This document shows, in pieces, positions 18,001-27,400 of a stretch of DNA of 64,000 nucleotides (position 1 is its first letter; each line of letters begins with the position of its first letter). The DNA is taken from positions 62,001-126,000 of the forward strand of contig NZ_JAUXUP010000026.1 in the NCBI RefSeq assembly GCF_030680935.1, written 5' to 3'. This DNA comes from Polaromonas sp. GTDB lineage: Bacteria; Pseudomonadota; Gammaproteobacteria; Burkholderiales; Burkholderiaceae_C. The position numbers were made by a program, and so were the translations under genes. The notes beneath the pieces were generated by a model. The model saw only the letters and a program-made list of their open reading frames with translations. It did no database searches and was not told the origin of the DNA.

Positions 18001-19044
18001 AGGCTGAAAGTCGGCTGGTAGCTCGTAAATGCGCTTGCACTGGTCCGTCCATTTGACGCTACGCTGGCGCAGGTCCACCTCCCAGCCGCCTACACCGGCA
18101 ATACGTTCGGCACGATCCAGAAAACGGTTGCTGGCGCGCAACTCTTCTTCAACCAGCTTGTAGCTGGAGATGTCTTCCACCGCGCCGACAAAGCCGCGCT
18201 GGGGCGGGTCACCCCAGGTCACCGAGCGGGCTTGGGCCCGGACATGGGTCACGTCACCATTGCTGCGACGCAAACGGTATTCCATGCGCAGCGACCCGCC
18301 GCGTTGTGCAGAGTGTCTCAACTCACTGAACAGCGCCTCACGGTCCTCGGGGTGAATCACCTCCCGCCAGGCGGTCCCCATGCTCTGGTTCAGTGGAATG
18401 CCGTAAATTTCACGCCACCTCGGGTTGGTATAGGTACAGTTGCCCTGTAAATCAGCGTGGAAGATACCAAGAGGCGAGGCTTCGGCAATCACCTTGAATC
18501 GGTCTTCATGACCGGCAACCTCAAAGTAGTGAAACCGTTCACGCAGCAGCAAGGCCTGGGCCACCACATCGGCCAGATCGCTCAGGGCATGCAGTTGCTC
18601 CGATGACAAGTGGCGCGGCTCGCGGTCGATCACACACAAAGTGCCCAGACGCTCACCGCCCGGCATGATAATCGGCGCACCGGCGTAAAAACGTATGCCA
18701 GGCTCGCCGGTGACCAGCGGATTCGCCTGGAAGCGGCCATCGAGCAGCGCGTCCGGGACTTCCATCACTTCTGCGCCCTCGATCGCATGGGCACAAAAGG
18801 CCAAATCCCGCGCCGTCTCGCTGACACCGTCCAGCCCGACATTGGCCTTGAACCACTGGCGCCTGTCATCGAGCAGGCTGACCAGTGAAATCGGTGTGCC
18901 GCAAATCGTGCTGGCCAAGCGCGCCAGCAATTCAAAGATGGGCTCGGGCCCGCTGTCCATCACCGCCAGCAAGCGAAGGCGCGCCAGACGGCGCTTCTCC
19001 CCCTCAGGGTCTGAAGGATGACCCGATGCCGGTAGATTGGTCAT
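15064..19044 (-). CDS. Hybrid sensor histidine kinase/response regulator with GAF, multiple PAS, REC and Hpt
   Basis: 1326 residues, no obvious membrane helix, so cytoplasmic. In order: a GAF domain (about 25-165), roughly five PAS-like units (about 180-800), a dimerisation/phosphoacceptor domain with the His in SHEIRTPLNGILG, an ATPase domain (NLLGNALKFTETGE, DSGIGIAPE, GGTGLGLAIV), a receiver domain with the phospho-Asp in ILMDCQMPVMDGYEAT, and an Hpt domain with His in HSLLGASSAIAA. The usual Lys after that His is Leu. It can therefore run an internal His-Asp-His phosphorelay. Its ATG overlaps the stop of the upstream regulator gene by 4 nt. The signal is unknown. Confidence 0.92.
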   Translation of the reverse strand: MTNLPASGHPSDPEGEKRRLARLRLLAVMDSGPEPIFELLARLASTICGTPISLVSLLDDRRQWFKANVGLDGVSETARDLAFCAHAIEGAEVMEVPDALLDGRFQANPLVTGEPGIRFYAGAPIIMPGGERLGTLCVIDREPRHLSSEQLHALSDLADVVAQALLLRERFHYFEVAGHEDRFKVIAEASPLGIFHADLQGNCTYTNPRWREIYGIPLNQSMGTAWREVIHPEDREALFSELRHSAQRGGSLRMEYRLRRSNGDVTHVRAQARSVTWGDPPQRGFVGAVEDISSYKLVEEELRASNRFLDRAERIAGVGGWEVDLRQRSVKWTDQCKRIYELPADFQPDFATHNAHFDPEARAIIEKTAEDAMRTGKPWDLELPMVTAKGRRVWTRSVGLAEFEGGQPVRLVGALQDITAKKAVEEELRHANKVLQAVLDNLPCGMSVFDGDLQLVAHNAQFRQLLELPDSLFDVPVVTFESIIGFNAARGEYEGGPIQAVIDRLVGHARSSVAHHFQRTRPNGITLDIRGSPMPVGGFVTTYVDVSAARDAEEALRLSEERQHRAFVASGVVLWDFDLETGQIYLSENWADLVGGSGGTTVTTLQALVDLVPHEDRLAIWDAFVPVLKGTQESYSVEHRVRKADGTSAWVLSVGQVTRRDAKGRALRASGTNQDVTARKVAQIEQQSAAALTSATLDATEDGILVINAQREMVLFNQRFLDMWRFPEKVVESGNKEMTRFAMTQLNDPAGFLAKVEELYRTQAADSLDVLEFTDGRVFERYSKLHRLGAQSFGRVWSFRDVTARRAAEAELKQAKDAAEAANRAKSTFLATMSHEIRTPLNGILGITQLLLDEPLSPQQAQFAQLIDGSAQSLLVLANDFLDLAKIDAGQTVLEDVPFNLQRLLADVGDLFAYRASAKSLMFQRRVDPALPEWIWGDPSRLRQILVNLLGNALKFTETGELGLLVEAGDRVADRLSLRFSITDSGIGIAPEVQARIFNNFVQADTSTTRKYGGTGLGLAIVRQLSELMGGRVELDSVPGKGSTFTLVLENVRLASGAVTGSMSARREPEAHRRSGRILLAEDNPTNQIVAVGLLNKLGYDDVIVVGNGRDAVDQCGRSEFAVILMDCQMPVMDGYEATRTLRKNGVLTPIIAMTANASEGDAQRCLQAGMNDYMAKPVARVTLRDTLNRWVASSDAPSAGDSPVPGAGAPAGVAVFEREAALERLGGDQALLDAVVQSFVERLPKVMAELERALQDGDASPVARHLHSLLGASSAIAATEVHMALASLHHSASEGKLASVQRNLPGLREALARFVAAAGKNRSQP

Positions 19045-20207
19045 TCTTGCTCAAGCGCATGCAGCTCGATAACCGGGACAAGTTCCATGGCGTCCCCGCG
19101 CGAGACCAGGGCTGCGCCGCCAGTCACCACCCATTCTGAAAATCCGCTGATCACCTCTTTGGCACAGCAGATCTGCCAGGATTCGGTCCGCGCATGCGCG
19201 CCCAGCGCCCTGACGGCATCCAACGCCTCACCGCTGGCAAAAGTCAACCCTTCGCCGCCATGCAGCGGGTCTTTGATATGCACCAGCGTGACCGTGCCGC
19301 CGTACAAGGCAATCGTGACGGGCGGATAGGCAACATCGCCGCGCGCCGACTCAGGCGCGACGGAATGAAAAGCAGCGTTGACAATTTTTTGCAGGCCCAG
19401 CGCTGCGCGCACCGCCAGCAAACCGGTGTGGGCTGCCCCTGCCTCGCCCGTATCCGGAAAAATTGCCAGCAGGTCGTTGCCAGCGGGCACCAGCCGGCTG
19501 GCGCCAAACAGGTACAAGGTATCGCTGGCAGCCTGGTAGACGCGCCGGGTGGCGCTGAAGCGCTGAGCGAGCGGAAAGCGGTGGTTGATGCTGCTGAAGA
19601 GGTCCACCAGCAGCACCGTCGCATTGTCGTAGCGTACCTCCAGATTGGTATCGTCCTGTGCGCTCCAACGCTCATTGAGCTCCTGCATCAAGCGCTTTTC
19701 ATAACGCAGAGACAGGGCATCTTGTTGCGCCTGCAGGGCGGTGCTCATTTTCTTCTCAAAGTCACGGTCGTACTGTGCACGCTGCACTTCGCGCTTGGCC
19801 AACAGGGCTGCGACGGCCCGCCGCAACTCAGCCGCCCGGAAGGGTTTGGACAGATAGTCGTCGGCACCCGCCGTCATGCCGGTGCGCACATGCGCACGTT
19901 CGGTCATGGCCGTCAACAAAATGACCGGTATGGTGGACAGCGCGGCCTCCAGCTTGAGCGCGGCGACCAACTGGTAACCGTTCAGCCCCGGCATCATGAC
20001 ATCGCACACAATCAGGGCCGGCTTGGCTTGGCGTGCCAGCTCCAGGCCGGTTGGCCCGTCTTCTGCCTCAAGGACTTCGTAGCCGGCGCTGCGCAGCACA
20101 GAGCTGCTCAGCAGCCGCTGCGTCGGATCGTCTTCAATCACCAGAATCAGCGGAGCCTGCGCCGGCAGTTCGAAGTCATCGCCCTTGCCACCCGGATCAG
20201 GACCCAT
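19041..20207 (-). CDS. Response regulator with a cyclase-like C-terminal domain
   Basis: 388 residues from ATG 20207; a GTG three codons upstream is possible. The receiver domain (about 17-130) has the acidic pair in VIEDDPTQR, phospho-Asp in LIVCDVMMPGLNGYQ, and Lys in DDYLSKPFRAAEL. A helical linker with many charged residues follows (about 135-190). The last 190 residues resemble a class III nucleotidyl cyclase fold: NATVLLVDLFSSINHRF, then GNDLLAIFPD, VTIALYGGTVTLVHI and LTFASGEALDAVRALGAHAR. The second metal-binding Asp region is altered, so activity is doubtful. It overlaps both neighbours (11 nt and 4 nt). Confidence 0.8.
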   Translation of the reverse strand: MGPDPGGKGDDFELPAQAPLILVIEDDPTQRLLSSSVLRSAGYEVLEAEDGPTGLELARQAKPALIVCDVMMPGLNGYQLVAALKLEAALSTIPVILLTAMTERAHVRTGMTAGADDYLSKPFRAAELRRAVAALLAKREVQRAQYDRDFEKKMSTALQAQQDALSLRYEKRLMQELNERWSAQDDTNLEVRYDNATVLLVDLFSSINHRFPLAQRFSATRRVYQAASDTLYLFGASRLVPAGNDLLAIFPDTGEAGAAHTGLLAVRAALGLQKIVNAAFHSVAPESARGDVAYPPVTIALYGGTVTLVHIKDPLHGGEGLTFASGEALDAVRALGAHARTESWQICCAKEVISGFSEWVVTGGAALVSRGDAMELVPVIELHALEQE

Positions 20208-20667
20208 GGCTGCCACCTGCCCCAGGCACCACCACCACCGTCAGCCAGTAACCCGCCAGTTGGCTGATGGCCTTGACGAAGCTTTCAAAATCAACCGGCT
20301 TGGTGATGTAGGAGCTGCAGCGCAGGCCATACATTTTGTGAATATCAGCCGCCTCATAAGAGGTTGACAGCACAACCACAGGCAGGTGATGCAGCTTGAC
20401 GTCCTTGACAATTTCTGACAGGACCTCATATCCGTCCATCACCGGCATGTGCATGTCGAGCAGGATCAGGTCTGGCGTGGAAGCACCCGCATAAGGCCCC
20501 TGCTTGCGCAGATACTGCAGACATTTTTCGCCATTGTCGACATGCTGAAGGTTGACCCGCAGGCTGGCCGCATCAAAGGCCTCGCGGGTCAGGAAAACAT
20601 CGTCTTCGTTGTCATCAACCAGCAGGATTTCTGCAATGCGGCTGTTGGCGAGGGGTTCAAGCTTCAT
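20197..20667 (-). CDS. Single-domain response regulator (Rcp1-like)
   Basis: 156 residues from ATG 20667; longer readings run inside the kinase gene. It contains only a receiver domain: ILLVDDNEDDVFLTREAFD, phospho-Asp in LILLDMHMPVMDGYEVL, Thr/Ser in VVLSTSYEAADI, and Lys in SSYITKPVDFESF. The form resembles the small regulators partnered with phytochrome-type kinases. It overlaps the upstream kinase by 11 nt and the downstream regulator by 11 nt, so it likely shuttles phosphoryl groups within this operon. Confidence 0.9.
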   Translation of the reverse strand: MKLEPLANSRIAEILLVDDNEDDVFLTREAFDAASLRVNLQHVDNGEKCLQYLRKQGPYAGASTPDLILLDMHMPVMDGYEVLSEIVKDVKLHHLPVVVLSTSYEAADIHKMYGLRCSSYITKPVDFESFVKAISQLAGYWLTVVVVPGAGGSHGS

Positions 20668-22495
20668 AGGTTGCCTCAGGTGAATACACCGGCAGTGTAA
20701 AGCTGAAAGTGCTTCCGACGCCGCTCTCCGACGTGACCCATATTTTCCCGCCATGACCCTCCACCACCCGCCGGCAGACGGCCAGACCGATGCCGGTGCC
20801 GGGGTATTCGTTCTGGGTATGCAGGCGCTTGAAGACTTCAAACACTTTTTCGTGGTGTTTGGCAGCGATACCAATGCCGTTGTCCTCGACAGAAAACACC
20901 CATTCGCGCCCGGTTCTGCGCGCTGAAACATGCACCACTGGCGCCCTGTCGGCACGGTACTTGATACCGTTGCCAATCAGGTTGAGAAACAGCTGCACCA
21001 GTTGCGTGCGGTCGCCGGTAACTTCGGGCAAATCGCCAAAGCTCACCTTGGCCCCGCTGCCCACAATGGCGGCATCCAGCAGGTGAACCACTTCATCGAG
21101 CACCTCAGTGCAATGCACAGACGCAAAGGGCCTGACTTCAGAATTCACCCGGGCATAAGACAGCAGGTCCTCGGTCAGTTGCTCCAGCCTTTTGACCGCA
21201 GCAGCGGTGCGGTGAATCAGCATCAACGCCTTTTCATCGAGATTGTCTGCGTAATTCTTTTCGAGAATCTGCACAAAGCCGCCAATCGAGCGCAGCGGTG
21301 TTTTGAGGTCGTGCGAGGCGATGTAGGCAAACTGCTGCAGGTCCAGATTGCTGCGCTCCAGCGCCTCGTGCGTCTGGGCCAGAACCGAAGATGCCCTTGT
21401 CATGGCTCGGGCGACTTCGTCCGCTTCCCGGATAGGCAGTGCTGGCACCACCACCGCCTGCCCGTGGCCCAGCTGTTCAGCCGCAGGCCCCAGCGCGCGG
21501 ACAGCGCGTGCGATACGCCCGCCCAGCGCCCAGGCCAGGCCCAGGCTGCCAGCCAGCAGCAGCGCGGAAAAACCGGTGAGCAACCAGAACGATCGCCGCA
21601 AGTCGGCCGTCAGGCTGTCAATCGGCGTGCCAATGGCCACGGTCCAGCCCGACCTCGCCGAACGCACATAAACGACTAAAGCAGGTATGCCTTCCAGCGT
21701 GACGAGTTCAAACGCGCCCTGGTTACTTTCTTCTTTCAGGCGCTGGGCCAGGTCCGGCGTCAGACCTTTTCCGATGAAGCGCTCAATCTCATGAGTACGC
21801 GCCACCACCTTTGACGCGGCATCGGCGATCACCACAATCCGGCCTGGCGGAAACTGCTGGGCCTGCAACATCTTTTGAAAATACCCCGGAAGCAACTCAC
21901 CAACCAGGGAGTGCGTGGGGCCAGCAGCAGCACCGACACGGACAGCAAGCGCCACATGGATCACCAGTCGGTCCAGCACGGGCGAGAGAAACAGATTGGA
22001 GACGTCAGTCCGGCCTGTCGAAAAGACACGCGCGAGCTGGGCCAGGTTGTTGGCTTTGGGCAAAGGCTGGCCAAAAGCCCTGGCTGTATTGAGGCGCTGC
22101 TGGCCACCCGCGTCAATCAACACAAAATTGTTCACGTCACTGCTTGCCAGCACCTCGGTGGCCTGAGCATGAAAGGCCCTCAGATCTTGTTGCGCGAGCG
22201 AGGGCGAGGTGGACAACGCGTACAAAGACCTTTCAACACCCTGGAACTCCCGGTCTACTGCCAGCATCAGCGCCTGCGCGGTTTCCTGCGAGTCCTGTAT
22301 CAGGCGTGCCCGCTCGCGTTGGTAGTCGTAATACACAAGTACGGCAACCAGCAACACGGCCGGAATCAGACAGGCCGCCACCAGCCCGGCCAGACTGGAA
22401 CGTATCGACTGAGCCGACTTTGATGTCAAAAAATTCCAACCTGCTTTCTTGTTCAGAAATAGTAGTCCCAATTGCCCACCCCGACAAGGGAACAA
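20657..22495 (-). CDS. Membrane sensor histidine kinase
   Basis: Up to 612 residues. There is no ATG; the frame begins with TTG at 22495, and TTG 22429 (LTSKSAQS) is an equally credible start. A first helix (SLAGLVAACLIPAVLLVAVLVYY from its middle) and a second near WLLTGFSALLLAGSLGLAW bracket a periplasmic sensor region of about 230 residues, dCache-like. A HAMP-like region, the phosphoacceptor motif YIASHDLKTPLRSIGGF, and the ATPase boxes (NLIGNGIKYRADRA, DNGIGIAAKHHEKVF, GTGIGLAVCRRVVEGHGG) follow. It heads the overlapping signalling genes. Confidence 0.9.
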   Translation of the reverse strand: MFPCRGGQLGLLFLNKKAGWNFLTSKSAQSIRSSLAGLVAACLIPAVLLVAVLVYYDYQRERARLIQDSQETAQALMLAVDREFQGVERSLYALSTSPSLAQQDLRAFHAQATEVLASSDVNNFVLIDAGGQQRLNTARAFGQPLPKANNLAQLARVFSTGRTDVSNLFLSPVLDRLVIHVALAVRVGAAAGPTHSLVGELLPGYFQKMLQAQQFPPGRIVVIADAASKVVARTHEIERFIGKGLTPDLAQRLKEESNQGAFELVTLEGIPALVVYVRSARSGWTVAIGTPIDSLTADLRRSFWLLTGFSALLLAGSLGLAWALGGRIARAVRALGPAAEQLGHGQAVVVPALPIREADEVARAMTRASSVLAQTHEALERSNLDLQQFAYIASHDLKTPLRSIGGFVQILEKNYADNLDEKALMLIHRTAAAVKRLEQLTEDLLSYARVNSEVRPFASVHCTEVLDEVVHLLDAAIVGSGAKVSFGDLPEVTGDRTQLVQLFLNLIGNGIKYRADRAPVVHVSARRTGREWVFSVEDNGIGIAAKHHEKVFEVFKRLHTQNEYPGTGIGLAVCRRVVEGHGGKIWVTSESGVGSTFSFTLPVYSPEATYEA

Positions 22496-22522
22496 GCCCC
22501 CGACAAGGCGCGCGCAGGCTAC

Positions 22523-22804
22523 TTACCCGCAAACCTCTTCAATCGCCGTGGTTGTCTGCAACGCATGGTCTGCGATTTGTGCCGACGCCAATGCCAGTGA
22601 AGCCAGCGCATAGGTGCCGCTGATCACGCCCTTGTAAGCCACCTCTGCGGCCACGGCGTCCTGCCCCAGGCCTTCGGTGGCGGCGACGATACAGGCTTCG
22701 ATGCTGTGCAACCCCGCATCGGCATAAAGCGCTTCACCCTCGTAAGTCACGCGGTAGTCGTAGCGGTCCTGCCCGTCCGGGTCAATGTGAAAACGCACAA
22801 TCAT
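22523..22804 (-). CDS. Small protein of unknown function
   Basis: 93 residues from ATG 22804, preceded by AAGGAG at 6-nt spacing, a strong start. It begins MIVRFHIDPDGQDRYDYRVT and continues into alanine-rich helices. No signal peptide, membrane helix or known motif is visible. It lies just upstream of the sensor kinase on the same strand (27 bp to the longest kinase start), so it is probably co-transcribed and could be a small modulator; that is inference. Confidence 0.65.
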   Translation of the reverse strand: MIVRFHIDPDGQDRYDYRVTYEGEALYADAGLHSIEACIVAATEGLGQDAVAAEVAYKGVISGTYALASLALASAQIADHALQTTTAIEEVCG

Positions 22805-22838
22805 GCTTGGCTCCTTGCAGGTAACGAAGTCCTGATAC

Positions 22839-22892
22839 GCTATCAAATAAATAGCTGCTTACGCCCATCATATAAGGGCTACAGCCCGAAAT
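22839..22892. repeat. Dispersed family B repeat, overlapping a gene end
   Basis: The plus strand reads GCTATCAAATAAATAGCTGC, TTACGCCC, then ATAAGGGCTACAGCCCGAAA. It matches the other family B copies block by block. The stop codon of the flavoprotein gene on the minus strand (22879-22881) lies inside the repeat, so the repeat forms the end of that gene. Confidence 0.7.
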
Positions 22893-24285
22893 GTCTTATA
22901 ACACCTTGCCCCGCCACACGGCCGCTGGCAAAACACGCCGTCAGCAGGTAGCCGCCGGTGGGCGCCTCCCAGTCGAGCATTTCACCGGCGCAGAACACGG
23001 GCGGGGTGATGCCGGGCGGCAGCACAATTTTCAAGTTGGCGTCCAGGGCCTCAAAGCGCACACCCCCGGCGCTGCTGATGGCCTCGTCAATGGGCCGGGC
23101 CGCCGTCACACGCACCGGCAGGCCCTTGATGGCGTGGGCCAGTTGCACCGGGGCGTTCATCGCTTCCTTGCCGAGCAGCTCGTGCAGCATCGCGGCCTTG
23201 ATGCCTTCAATGGTCAGGCGGCTTTTGAGGTGGCTGGACAGCGAGCGTGAACCGCGCGGATGGCGCACTTCGACCAACACCTGCTCGGGTGATTTGTCCG
23301 GCAGCAAATCCAGCATGAAGGTGGCGCTGCCGTGGGCTGCGATTTCATCGCGCAGCAGGCTGGAGGCGGCGTAGATCAGGCTGCCTTCCACGCCGGTGGC
23401 GGTCGCCACAAACTCGCCCTTGCGGCTAAAAACCCGACCCTGTGAATCCGTGAAGCTGATAGCCACCGACTTGAAGGGCTGACCGGCAAAGCGGCTGGCG
23501 AAATGTTCGGTCCAGCCCGGCTGCTGCGACGGCCCTGTGCCGATCAACTCCTTGAAAAACTCGCGGCGGGTTTCGCCCTGCTCCGCAGTGGCCAGGGCGT
23601 GGGGCTCTGGGCCGACGTCGAAGCCACAGTTCGACGGCAGCAAGGGCGCCACAGCCACGCCGCGCGCAGCCAGCAGCGACACCCAGGCACCGTCCGAGCC
23701 GAGCCGCGCCCAGCTGCCACCGCCCAGCGCCAGCACCACCGCGTCGGCCTGCGCCGTGACCTCACCTGCCGGACTGGAGAATTTCAGGGCGCCGTCTTCA
23801 GCCCAGCCCAACCAACGGTGCCGCATCGAGAACTTCACACCCGCAGCGCGCAGGCGCTGCAACCAGGAGCGCAGCAGCGGGGCCGCTTTCATGTCTTTGG
23901 GAAAGACCCGGCCCGAGCTGCCGACAAAAGTCTCCACGCCCAGGTCTTGCGCCCAGGCACGCAGCTCGGCCGGTCCGAAAGCTGCCAGCAGTGGCTCCAG
24001 CTGCGCACTGCGTTCACCATAACGACTGAGAAAAGGCGCGGCGGCCTCGGAATGTGTGAGGTTCAGCCCGCCCTTGCCGGCCAGCAAAAACTTGCGGCCC
24101 ACCGAAGGCATGGCGTCGTACACCTGCACCTGCAAGCCAGGCACGCCAGCACTGGCCAGCACCTCCGCAGCCATCAGGCCGGCGGGGCCGCCGCCAATGA
24201 TGGCCACGCGCAACGGGGAAGCGGAGGAAGAAGGTAAGTCGTTCAAGAAAAGTCCGTCTGCACAAGGTGGCAATGGGTAAAGCAC
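22879..24285 (-). CDS. NAD(P)/FAD-dependent oxidoreductase, HI0933/BaiN-like
   Basis: About 455-468 residues. The dinucleotide-binding motif is AIIGGGPAGLMAAEVLAS, followed by GRKFLLAGKGGLNLTHSE, the family hallmark, and a C-terminal FAD motif GEMLDWEAPTGGYLLTACFA. The members have a Rossmann flavin domain with an inserted barrel; their substrates are mostly unknown. No ATG is available: GTG 24285 gives the longest form, and TTG 24246 is an alternative start closer to the conserved core. The last codons and the stop are supplied by a dispersed repeat. Confidence 0.88.
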   Translation of the reverse strand: MLYPLPPCADGLFLNDLPSSSASPLRVAIIGGGPAGLMAAEVLASAGVPGLQVQVYDAMPSVGRKFLLAGKGGLNLTHSEAAAPFLSRYGERSAQLEPLLAAFGPAELRAWAQDLGVETFVGSSGRVFPKDMKAAPLLRSWLQRLRAAGVKFSMRHRWLGWAEDGALKFSSPAGEVTAQADAVVLALGGGSWARLGSDGAWVSLLAARGVAVAPLLPSNCGFDVGPEPHALATAEQGETRREFFKELIGTGPSQQPGWTEHFASRFAGQPFKSVAISFTDSQGRVFSRKGEFVATATGVEGSLIYAASSLLRDEIAAHGSATFMLDLLPDKSPEQVLVEVRHPRGSRSLSSHLKSRLTIEGIKAAMLHELLGKEAMNAPVQLAHAIKGLPVRVTAARPIDEAISSAGGVRFEALDANLKIVLPPGITPPVFCAGEMLDWEAPTGGYLLTACFASGRVAGQGVIRHFGL

Positions 24286-24320
24286 AAGAGCCGGGGGCCA
24301 GCTGAGCCCGCATACGCTCT

Positions 24321-24371
24321 GTTTTTGATAGCTGCCCGCGCACAGCCAGAAAGGGCTGCAAGGTCAAAAAG
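24321..24371. repeat. Dispersed family B repeat
   Basis: The plus strand reads GTTTTTGATAGCTGCCCGCG, CACAGCCAG, then AAAGGGCTGCAAGGTCAAAA. An intergenic copy upstream of the flavoprotein gene, between it and addA. Confidence 0.65.
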
Positions 24372-24447
24372 CTTGAAAACTGCGTCCAGGCGGTTCTCGC
24401 GGGCCATGCACCCATTATTGCAGGGCGCCACCCGCCCGGCACCGGAC

Positions 24448-27400
24448 TCAGTCCACTTCGATCACCTTGCCCTGCGGCGTCAAAAACGCGGCCTTGACCA
24501 TCACGCCGGGGTAGACGGACTGCACGCCCGTGCGGTAGAGCTGCATTTTCGCCAGCAAGTCGGGCTGCTGTTGCGGCGCACTGCCTGACTTGTAGTCCAG
24601 CACCCACCAGTGGCCTTCGTGCCCCGCATCGCGGCGCTGCACCAGGCGGTCCAGCCTCAGGGTCTGGCCCTGGTGAACCAGCTCCACCTCGTTGCCCTGC
24701 CAGGCCATCACGGCCGGGTCCCAGGCCCAAGCGCCCTCGCCCGCCAGGATGCGCTGCGCCTTGTCAGCGGCTTCACGCGCCTGCGCTGCGTCAAGCCGAA
24801 ACTCGCGTTGCACCGCACGCAGCCGCGCGTCCGACACGCCGCCCCACTCCAGCAGCCGGTGCATGGCATTGCCGATGCGGGCCAGCAGGGAGTCTTGGTC
24901 GGGGCTTGCCGCAGCGGCTGGCGCAAGCAGGGCAGGGGCTGCGGGCAGCTCCAGCAATACAAAAGGGGTGGCCGTATCGCCCTGGGCCGGGCTGGGGTTT
25001 GCAGGTGACGGCGCCGCGCATTCGTCCACGCAACCGGCCAGCCTTTGCCACCAGCTGTCCGGCGCCGGGCGGTAAGGCGTGATCGACGACAGCGTCAATG
25101 TGTGTTTGGCACGGGTCAGGGCGACATAGAGCGCGTTGAGCTCTTCGCGCCGCCGGGCTTCCTGCTCGATGCGCAGGGTCTCCAGCGCGCAGGCAGGTGG
25201 CCGGGTTTCGCTGACCAGAAAGACAAACTTCTGGGGGACACTCGCCGCGCCCGGCCAATCGACCAGCACCCCCATGCTGTCGGCGTTGCGCTCGGCGGTG
25301 TCGGTATCCAGCAGCAGCACGGCCTCAGCCTCCAGGCCCTTGGCACCGTGGATGGTCAACAGGCGCACGGCCTGGCTGTTCACCGTGGCGGGCGCCTGCA
25401 GACCCCCCGCCTTGAGCGCGCGCACAAAGGCATAGGGCGTGGCGTAACGACCGCCGTCAAGTTGCAGCGCCGCCGTCAGCACCGCGCCCAGGTTGGCCAG
25501 CACGCTGGCGCGCTGCGCAGCGGGCGCGGCAGCGGCAAACCGCGCCAGCACATCGCCGTGGTGGTAAATCGCCTGCAAAGCGTCGTGCGGCGGCAAACTG
25601 CCCAGCCATCCTTGATAGAGTATCAAAACAGGCGCCAGGCCTTTGGTGGCAGGCGCAAGCAGCTCTGATTTTTGTAGCACCTCGAACCACGACAGGTGTG
25701 AACCGCCTTTTGCCACGGCGATCTGCACCAATGCGTCGTCGCTCAAACCGAACAGCGGCGAGCGCAGGGCTCTAGCCAGCGACAGGTCGTGTTGCGGCGA
25801 CACCAGCACGTCGAGCAGCGCGACGATGTCCAGCACCTCGCAGCAGTCGATCAAGGCGGTTTTCTCGCCGATCAGCGCCGGGATGTGTATGGCCCGCAGT
25901 TCGTCCTGCAAAGGCAACAGGCCGGCGCGTTTGCGCGACAGCACCATGATGTCAGACGGCTGCAGACCTTGCGCCACCTGCCCGGCGATCCACGCTACGG
26001 CCTGCCGGGCTTCGAGCGTGCGCAATGTTTCTTCAGGGATCTCGCGCGGAGTCGTCAGGCTGTCGCGCCAGCCGCCTGCCCCGTCGCCGCCGTCCTCGGC
26101 TTCGCGGCGCGGAATTGGTGGCAGTCGGCCCACTATGCCGGCCTCAAGGGAAGCGGTGGTGTGTTCGCGAAAACCGTCGTAGCCGTCGTTCTCGCGCGCT
26201 GCAGCCATCACGGTATTGACGGTGTGGATCACCCCCAGGGCGTTGCGCCGGGTGTGGTCACAACTGAGCAGATCACCGCCCAGGCCTTCGCGCACAAACT
26301 GCTGCGCCGCCTTGAAAACCTGCGGCTCGGCGCGCCGGAAGCGATAGATGCTCTGCTTGGGGTCGCCGACGATAAACACGCTGGGTGCGTTGCCGGCACC
26401 GCCATAAGCGCTGAGCCAGGACCACAGCGCCTGCCACTGCAAGGGGTTGGTATCCTGGAACTCGTCGATCAGCAGGTGCCGGATGCGCGCGTCCAGGCGC
26501 TCCTGCACCCAGCCGGACAACACCTCGTCGCCCAGCAACACACCCGCCACGCGTTCAATGTCGTTCATGTCGACCCAGCCGCGCTCGCGCTTGAGCGCGG
26601 TGAACTCGGCGATCAGCAGGCGGCTCAAACGGGCCATGCGCTGTTGGTACAGCCACGCATCGTGCTGCTGGCGTGCGGCCAGCACGAGCAGCACCAGGTC
26701 TTGCGCAATGCGCACCTGCTCGATGCCGGTAATTTTTTCGCCAAACTTTCGCGGTGTGCCTTTCTCGGTCAGCAAGGCGGAAAAAGCCGCCGGCATGTCG
26801 CCAGACGTCAAGGCCTGCTCCAGCTCCACCCCCTTGGCCGAAAAGGTGGGCGCACTGGCGCGGCCCAGGGCCACGGCGGCATCACGCAGGGTCTGGCGGT
26901 GAAAGCGGTTGGTGCTTAGCAACTCTTCGGGTTCGTCGAGCCCGCCGAATTCGGTGAACTGCAAAGTGAAGTGCTGCACCGAGGCGTCCACCACACCGGC
27001 AGCGTCGGCCAGCGCAAATTCGGTGCGTTTGTCGAGCGCGGCCTGCAGCGCCTTGTCGGTCTGAAAGCGGCCATGCACCAGGACCACCGCTTCAAAGTCG
27101 GCCTTGAGGTCGGGCTGTGCCAGCAGCGCCGCATAAAAGCGCCGCCAGACCAACGCGCGGGCCGGCGCATCGTCTTCCAGCAGCTCGTAGTTCAGCGGCA
27201 GACCCTGCTGCTGCAGCACCACCAGCGGCGCGCTGCGCAGCAAGGCGGCAAACCAGCTGTGAAAGGTGCGTATCTGCACGGCGCGGCCGGTGTCGAGAAT
27301 GCGCTGGTACAAATTTGATAGCTGCTCACGCCCATCCGCCGTGGGCTGCGGGCCATTTTCGCTTGTAAATCCACGCATGGCGAGCTCACGCAGCAAGGTG

